In this document: piece after piece, positions 5,275 through 8,495 of the stretch
Numbering within the stretch: the first letter of the stretch is position 1
Layout of the letters: the number at the start of each line of letters is the position of its first letter
Source: Desulfobacula sp.
GTDB taxonomy: Bacteria; Desulfobacterota; Desulfobacteria; Desulfobacterales; Desulfobacteraceae
DNA length: 8,495 bases
Direction: 5' to 3'
NCBI RefSeq assembly: GCF_021107415.1
Contig: NZ_JAIOSW010000263.1
Coordinates: 1-8,495, forward strand
Program-made: the position numbers and the translations under genes
The notes under the pieces: model-generated
The model's database searches: none
The model's input: the letters and a program-made list of their open reading frames with translations, nothing else
What the model was told of the DNA's origin: nothing

Positions 5275-7780
5275 AAAAATACCCCTTTCTATCCATCAGT
5301 TCATCATAGGTCCCCATTTCCACAATTTTACCGGCCTTCAAAAAAGCAACCTTGTCATATTCTTTCACAATATCAAGTCGATGCACAACAGCAATCAATG
5401 TACTTTTCCCTTTCCAATGCCGTGAAAGCACATTCTGTATCCTTTTTTGGGAAATATTATCAAGAGCTGAGGTTGCCTCATCCAGGATCATAATCGGCGG
5501 TGATTTTAAAAAAATTCTGGAAATAGCCAATTTCTGTTGCTGCCCGCCGGAAAGATTATTGCCTTTGGTACCCACCTCAAAATTCATACCGATCTCAATC
5601 ATTTTCTCAAGAAAATCCTCCCCAATCAGAAGCGCCACCATAAATTGATTTATTTTTTCCCGGGCACCTGGATTCGTTGTCTTAACTATACCAAACAGGA
5701 TATTATTAAATATAGTCTGGGAATGAATATATTGGTCATTTCTAAAAAATGCGACGGCATGCGGATCTTTTTGCATGATCCTTTCCCGGAACATGTATCT
5801 TCCTTCAAGGATCAGATTGATCATAAATTCAGGAAGAATCGCAATCCTGTGTTTTCCCGGGGAAAACCGCAATGCCAGCTCTAGAAGGTCTGTTTTTTGC
5901 TGTTTGTTTATCTGGTGAAGATTTTTATTTTTTATCTGCGTAACAATAGTTTCATATTTTTCAAACTCTTCCAGCTTAATAGGGCTTTGTTCAAAAAACA
6001 TCTTGTCATGGGAAACATTTTTCAAAATATCCACTGTCTGGTCGGCAATTTCTTTGCCCAAGGCCAGAAGAGGTCTTGTCAGATCCGCATCATCTATAAA
6101 TTCCAAAAAAAAGGCACTTTTTACTAATTTATGATTTTTAAACTCCTCTGCAACCGATGCACCAAAAATTATATTATCTGCAATATTTGCATAAGAAAAA
6201 AATTGTTTTTCATCAAAAAACTCAACCCATTCACCCACGGTATCTCCAAACTCTTTCTGGAAATTTTCCCTCATCTTAATGATAACCGGGATAAACTCTT
6301 CAGCCGTATTATCAACAATGGTGTTCAGTCCGAATCTCAAGACATCCACAAAAAGGCCGGATTGTTGAAGGACGTGGACAAGTCCGTCCAGCTCCGGCTT
6401 ACACTCCCCGTTCAACGAACACGTCTCACCATGAAGTGCTGTATAAGAATACATAAGGTTCTCCTTGATGGTACCATCAAAGATAAAAGGAGACTGAGAG
6501 ACCAGGCCCACATTTTTTGTAATATCCGCTTTAGTGAGGTCTGAGATTTCAACATTGTCAATGGTTGCATGACCCGACGTATATTTGTAAAGCTGGGCCA
6601 GGCATAAGGCCAGCGAACTTTTGCCACTTCCTGAAAAGCCCACCAGGGCAATATGTTCCCCCGGAGCAATCTTAAGGCTGACATCATCGAGCAGTTTTAC
6701 CCCTTCTTTTGTTTCCAGGCTCATATTCTCCACGTTGATGGAAACATCCAGTTCATACGGTTCCCTGTCTTTGGATGTCAGCTCATTCTCAATTTCAACA
6801 TCAAAATAGTTCATGGTTTTATAATAATTTACAGATCCATCCTGATACACCTGATAGAACTCAATGAGTTCCTTCCATGGATCATACAGCTTTTCCTGGG
6901 CAGACAGAAATGCAACCAGGGTACCCAAGCCCAACTGTCCTTTAATCGCCAGATAACCACCGATAATAAAAATCAAAAAAGGCCCCATATTAATAAAAAA
7001 GTTGCTGACAACTTTAATGGAAAACTTATAGATGCTCCATTTTATACGAATTTTCATCAGGGAATCAACAATATTATCATATTTATTATTTTCAATTTCA
7101 AATGCACCATTGGCCTGAACTTCATGGATACCGGAAACAGACTCGACAATTCTGGACGACAATTTCCTGGAGGTATTCACTCTTTTCTTATTGTCCCGGT
7201 TCACGAATTTTTGCAAAAGTGGAATCACGTAGAGCATGACAGGATATATGGAAAACGATACAATACCCAGTATCGGGTTCAGAACAATCAGGTACCCGGC
7301 AAAGGCCAAAAGGGTGACGATGTTGGTCAACGGTACTGCCACCGCCATCCCCACAAAATTACCCGGAATGGTTAATTCATTAATAAGTGAGTTGACCACC
7401 GTACCGGGCTGGGTATTTCTGAAAAAGTTCAAGGGCATGGTCAAAATATGATGGTATAACTGCTTCCGCATTTGGGCCGTCACTTTTTGACTGATCTTGG
7501 TTTGAATGATATTAATAATCAGTTTAAATATCGATGCCGAAACAACTGCAGCAAGATAAATCCCGCAGTAAATGCCCAGAAGATCCAGTTTTCTTAAATT
7601 GATCGCTTCATTGACAATTCGTTTCTGCATTTCAAGGGGAACCACCCTGATGGCAACCGTCAGCGGAATAATTGTCAGCAGCAGAATCTGAAGTTTTACA
7701 TTGCCTTCAAGAATCCATGATGCCAGGGACCTTTTTACAACGGGTATTTTTGATTTGTCCTTTTCTTTTTTCAAAGCCAT
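5249..7780 (-). CDS. ABC exporter-type half transporter (permease-ATPase fusion) with enlarged nucleotide-binding domain
   Basis: An 843-residue protein, well above the usual 570-620 for this class. Residues 20-325 form an ABC exporter (type IV) membrane domain with about six hydrophobic helices (near 30-48, 68-92, 140-165, 167-190, 252-280 and 283-300). The nucleotide-binding domain follows: Walker A GFSGSGKSS at 381-389, Q-loop Gln429, signature LSGGQQQK at 743-750, Walker B IMILDE at 763-768, D-loop SALD at 771-774 and switch His800. All catalytic elements are present, so it should hydrolyse ATP as a homodimer. Q-loop and signature are 314 residues apart instead of about 60; the extra stretch contains two further copies of the post-Q-loop segment. 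I recall large ABC proteins with a comparable insert in alphaproteobacteria. The substrate is unknown. It heads the four-gene - strand operon. ATG 7780 is the only plausible start, since an in-frame stop lies shortly upstream. Confidence 0.9.
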   Translation of the reverse strand: MALKKEKDKSKIPVVKRSLASWILEGNVKLQILLLTIIPLTVAIRVVPLEMQKRIVNEAINLRKLDLLGIYCGIYLAAVVSASIFKLIINIIQTKISQKVTAQMRKQLYHHILTMPLNFFRNTQPGTVVNSLINELTIPGNFVGMAVAVPLTNIVTLLAFAGYLIVLNPILGIVSFSIYPVMLYVIPLLQKFVNRDNKKRVNTSRKLSSRIVESVSGIHEVQANGAFEIENNKYDNIVDSLMKIRIKWSIYKFSIKVVSNFFINMGPFLIFIIGGYLAIKGQLGLGTLVAFLSAQEKLYDPWKELIEFYQVYQDGSVNYYKTMNYFDVEIENELTSKDREPYELDVSINVENMSLETKEGVKLLDDVSLKIAPGEHIALVGFSGSGKSSLALCLAQLYKYTSGHATIDNVEISDLTKADITKNVGLVSQSPFIFDGTIKENLMYSYTALHGETCSLNGECKPELDGLVHVLQQSGLFVDVLRFGLNTIVDNTAEEFIPVIIKMRENFQKEFGDTVGEWVEFFDEKQFFSYANIADNIIFGASVAEEFKNHKLVKSAFFLEFIDDADLTRPLLALGKEIADQTVDILKNVSHDKMFFEQSPIKLEEFEKYETIVTQIKNKNLHQINKQQKTDLLELALRFSPGKHRIAILPEFMINLILEGRYMFRERIMQKDPHAVAFFRNDQYIHSQTIFNNILFGIVKTTNPGAREKINQFMVALLIGEDFLEKMIEIGMNFEVGTKGNNLSGGQQQKLAISRIFLKSPPIMILDEATSALDNISQKRIQNVLSRHWKGKSTLIAVVHRLDIVKEYDKVAFLKAGKIVEMGTYDELMDRKGYFYGLVNEQK
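5282..5288 (-). promoter_or_regulatory. Ribosome binding site of the cyclic-nucleotide-binding-fold gene, inside the ABC gene
   Basis: On the - strand AAAGGGG lies 7 bases before the ATG at 5274, within the last codons of the ABC transporter gene. It decides the start in favour of ATG 5274 over the in-frame ATG four codons later. Confidence 0.7.
5555..6475 (-). repeat. Three divergent copies of a post-Q-loop segment in the ABC nucleotide-binding domain
   Basis: Within the ABC protein, three segments share a TI/NI-x-x-N-(I/L)-x-(F/Y) motif followed by a helical stretch ending in a (L/I)G...(I/V/F)...T-like segment. Copy 1 is at residues 436-491 (GTIKENLMYSY...FGLNTIVDNT), copy 2 at about 525-585 (ANIADNIIFGAS...LGKEIADQT) and copy 3 at about 683-742 (QTIFNNILFGIV...IGMNFEVGTKG). 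Only copy 1 follows the Q-loop and only copy 3 is followed by LSGGQ. The copies are divergent at the protein level and have no obvious DNA identity, so the duplication is old. The alignment was made by eye. Confidence 0.6.
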
Positions 7781-7811
7781 TTTTTTCTGCCGGGACCTTT
7801 CTTTTCAATTT

Positions 7812-7840
7812 ATTATATTTTAATAGATTACGATACCATC
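7812..7840 (-). promoter_or_regulatory. Tentative promoter of the ABC-CNBD-kinase-STAS operon
   Basis: On the - strand a perfect TATAAT occurs at 7817-7812, 31 bases upstream of the ABC start. The matching -35 position (GATGGT, 7840-7835, 17-base spacer) is poor, so this may be a weak or activator-dependent promoter. The 7781-7884 stretch contains no gene. Confidence 0.35.
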
Positions 7841-7884
7841 TCTGTTTTTTTTAAACCAGAATTAAAAACCGGACAAGTTTATTC

Positions 7885-7913
7885 TTGACCTGTTTTGGAC
7901 AAGATGATATAAA
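7885..7913 (+). promoter_or_regulatory. Sigma-70-type promoter of the tRNA-Ser genes
   Basis: TTGACC at 7885-7890 and TATAAA at 7908-7913 are separated by exactly 17 bases, a near-consensus vegetative promoter. Transcription would start near 7920, about 9 bases before the first tRNA. Confidence 0.75.
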
Positions 7914-7928
7914 AGCTGGGTCAATTTC

Positions 7929-8016
7929 GGAGGAGTGGCCGAGCGGCTGAAGGCGGCGGTCTTGAAAACCGTTAAGTGTTAAAGCTTCGTGGGTTCGAAT
8001 CCTACCTCCTCCGCCA
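7929..8016 (+). tRNA. tRNA-Ser (anticodon TGA)
   Basis: An 88-nt class II tRNA that folds by inspection. The acceptor stem GGAGGAG pairs with CTCCTCC (8006-8012), followed by discriminator G and an encoded CCA. The D arm is TGGCCGAGCGGC. The anticodon stem is GCGGT/ACCGT, with loop CTTGAAA giving TGA at 7963-7965. A long variable arm follows, then the T arm GTGGG-TTCGAAT-CCTAC. The long variable arm and the UCA codon assignment identify serine. Confidence 0.96.
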
Positions 8017-8028
8017 TTTACAAAACAC

Positions 8029-8120
8029 GGAGAAATGGCCGAGTGGCTGAAGGCGCTCGCCTGCTAAGCGAGTATGGGTGTTGTTATCCATCTAGAGTTC
8101 GAATCTCTATTTCTCCGCCA
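8029..8120 (+). tRNA. tRNA-Ser (anticodon GCT)
   Basis: A 92-nt class II tRNA starting 12 bases after the previous one. Acceptor GGAGAAA pairs with TTTCTCC (8110-8116), with G and an encoded CCA following. The anticodon stem is CTCGC/GCGAG around loop CTGCTAA (anticodon GCT at 8063-8065). The long variable arm and T arm AGAGTTCGAATCTCT are typical for serine tRNAs reading AGC/AGU. It is very likely co-transcribed with the tRNA upstream. Confidence 0.96.
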
Positions 8121-8135
8121 CAAACAACGATCTTA

Positions 8136-8170
8136 GGGATTTTAAGCCTTGGCTTTCAATCCCTTTTTTT
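8136..8170 (+). terminator. Intrinsic terminator of the tRNA-Ser operon
   Basis: GGGATT (8136-8141) pairs with AATCCC (8158-8163). An inner AAGC/GCTT stem closes a CTTG loop, with a small internal loop between the two stems. Seven T follow at once (8164-8170). It lies 15 bases after the second tRNA. Confidence 0.85.
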
Positions 8171-8177
8171 GTTTCAG

Positions 8178-8201
8178 TGCTGTCAAAAATGCTGTCAAAA
8201 T
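8178..8201 (+). repeat. 12-bp tandem repeat downstream of the tRNA-Ser pair
   Basis: TGCTGTCAAAAA is followed directly by TGCTGTCAAAAT, two copies differing in the last base. It sits 8 bases after the terminator T tract. It may be a protein-binding site or remnant of an integration event; no function can be assigned. From here to 8353 the DNA is AT-rich with no recognisable gene. Confidence 0.7.
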
Positions 8202-8353
8202 GTTTTTGCAAAGCAATCTTATGCTGTGGTTTGCCAAAATACGGTCATAATACAATATCAACACGATGCGGGTTTTTCAAAATTTATTGTAAATACCAAA
8301 TTAACCTGATATTCAGATGTGCTTCTTGTGAAAAATTAATATAGGAGCACATA

Positions 8354-8495
8354 ATGTATCGAGCGTTATAATCCGGTTGTTGGCTTTTCAGTTTGAAATA
8401 ATTCAAATTCTGTTCAAATCAAAAGATGACCTTGTTTTAGAAACTATAGAACTTCGGCAGCAATTAGCAACTTACCAAACAAAAAAAGAAAATCC
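8354..8495 (+). pseudogene. 5' end of an integrase-core (DDE/rve-type) transposase, apparently frameshifted, truncated by window end
   Basis: An open frame to the right edge encodes LLAFQFEIIQILFKSKDD (8377-8430) followed by LVLETIELRQQLATYQTKK. The KSK/N...LxLENLALRQQLAVYQ pattern is the N-terminus of many integrase-core transposases in Desulfobacterota and related bacteria. A good Shine-Dalgarno AGGAG (8343-8347) stands 6 bases before ATG 8354, but that ATG frame stops at TAA 8369-8371 after five codons (MYRAL). The transposase-like frame is offset, so one base seems to have been lost between 8356 and about 8376. Alternatively, translation could begin at TTG 8377, which has no evident ribosome-binding site. 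The catalytic domain would lie beyond the window, and no terminal inverted repeat was identified. Confidence 0.55.

Noticed and set aside
6653..7375. 240-codon open frame on the + strand
   Set aside because: It is fully antisense to the ABC transporter membrane domain, which has clear homology; its translation has no recognisable domain.
5249..7780. NHLM-type bacteriocin/peptidase-containing ABC exporter, suggested by the nearby PqqD and CNBD-fold genes
   Set aside because: There is no N-terminal C39 peptidase or fused CNBD in the ABC protein, and the PqqD gene is in a separate, oppositely oriented operon.
8204..8240. Imperfect inverted repeat (TTTTGCAAAGCA ... TGCTGTGGTTTGCCAAAA)
   Set aside because: Mismatches and extra bases break the pairing, and it has no T tract or known site pattern.
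7989..8309. 106-codon open frame on the + strand
   Set aside because: It starts inside the first tRNA-Ser, runs through the whole second tRNA and across the terminator, and has no protein-family features.
1..8495. CRISPR arrays or regularly spaced repeats
   Set aside because: No repeat of 20 bases or more recurs at regular spacing; only the short local repeats listed were found.

Overview
The window looks like chromosomal DNA from an anaerobic Desulfobacterota bacterium (Desulfobacteraceae-like). This is inferred from the moderately AT-rich sequence, the style of the protein sequences and the gene families present. No rRNA or other phylogenetic marker confirms it.

Left half, + strand (1-3862): a polycistronic-looking run of four genes. 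First comes an OPT-superfamily-like membrane transporter, cut off at the left edge (1-1902). It is followed by a small secreted protein of unknown function (1981-2589), a cytoplasmic protein that appears to be built from two copies of one domain (2608-3495), and a PqqD-family protein whose start overlaps the preceding stop (3485-3862). OPT proteins move peptides or metal-chelate-like substrates, and PqqD domains bind peptides or act as peptide chaperones. The set therefore suggests peptide-related transport or modification, but no modifying enzyme or precursor peptide is visible here.

Middle and right, - strand (3865-7780), read right to left: a compact four-gene operon. It encodes an 843-residue ABC exporter-type half transporter, a stand-alone cyclic-nucleotide-binding-fold protein (start overlapping the transporter stop), an RsbW/SpoIIAB-like HATPase serine kinase, and an RsbV/SpoIIAA-like STAS protein. 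The last two form a partner-switching pair with no sigma factor or PP2C phosphatase beside them. The ABC protein is the most unusual gene: about 250 residues are inserted between the Q-loop and the LSGGQ signature, and the insert carries two extra degenerate copies of the segment that follows the Q-loop. The two operons converge with only 2 bp between their stop codons.

Right end (7781-8495): a divergent promoter region, then two tandem tRNA-Ser genes (anticodons TGA and GCT) behind a near-consensus sigma-70 promoter and followed by a strong intrinsic terminator. Beyond them lie a short 12-bp tandem repeat, AT-rich DNA with no recognised gene, and the 5' end of an integrase-core-type transposase. 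The transposase's ribosome-binding site and ATG are out of frame with its recognisable coding sequence. The tRNA pair may mark the edge of an integration-prone region.
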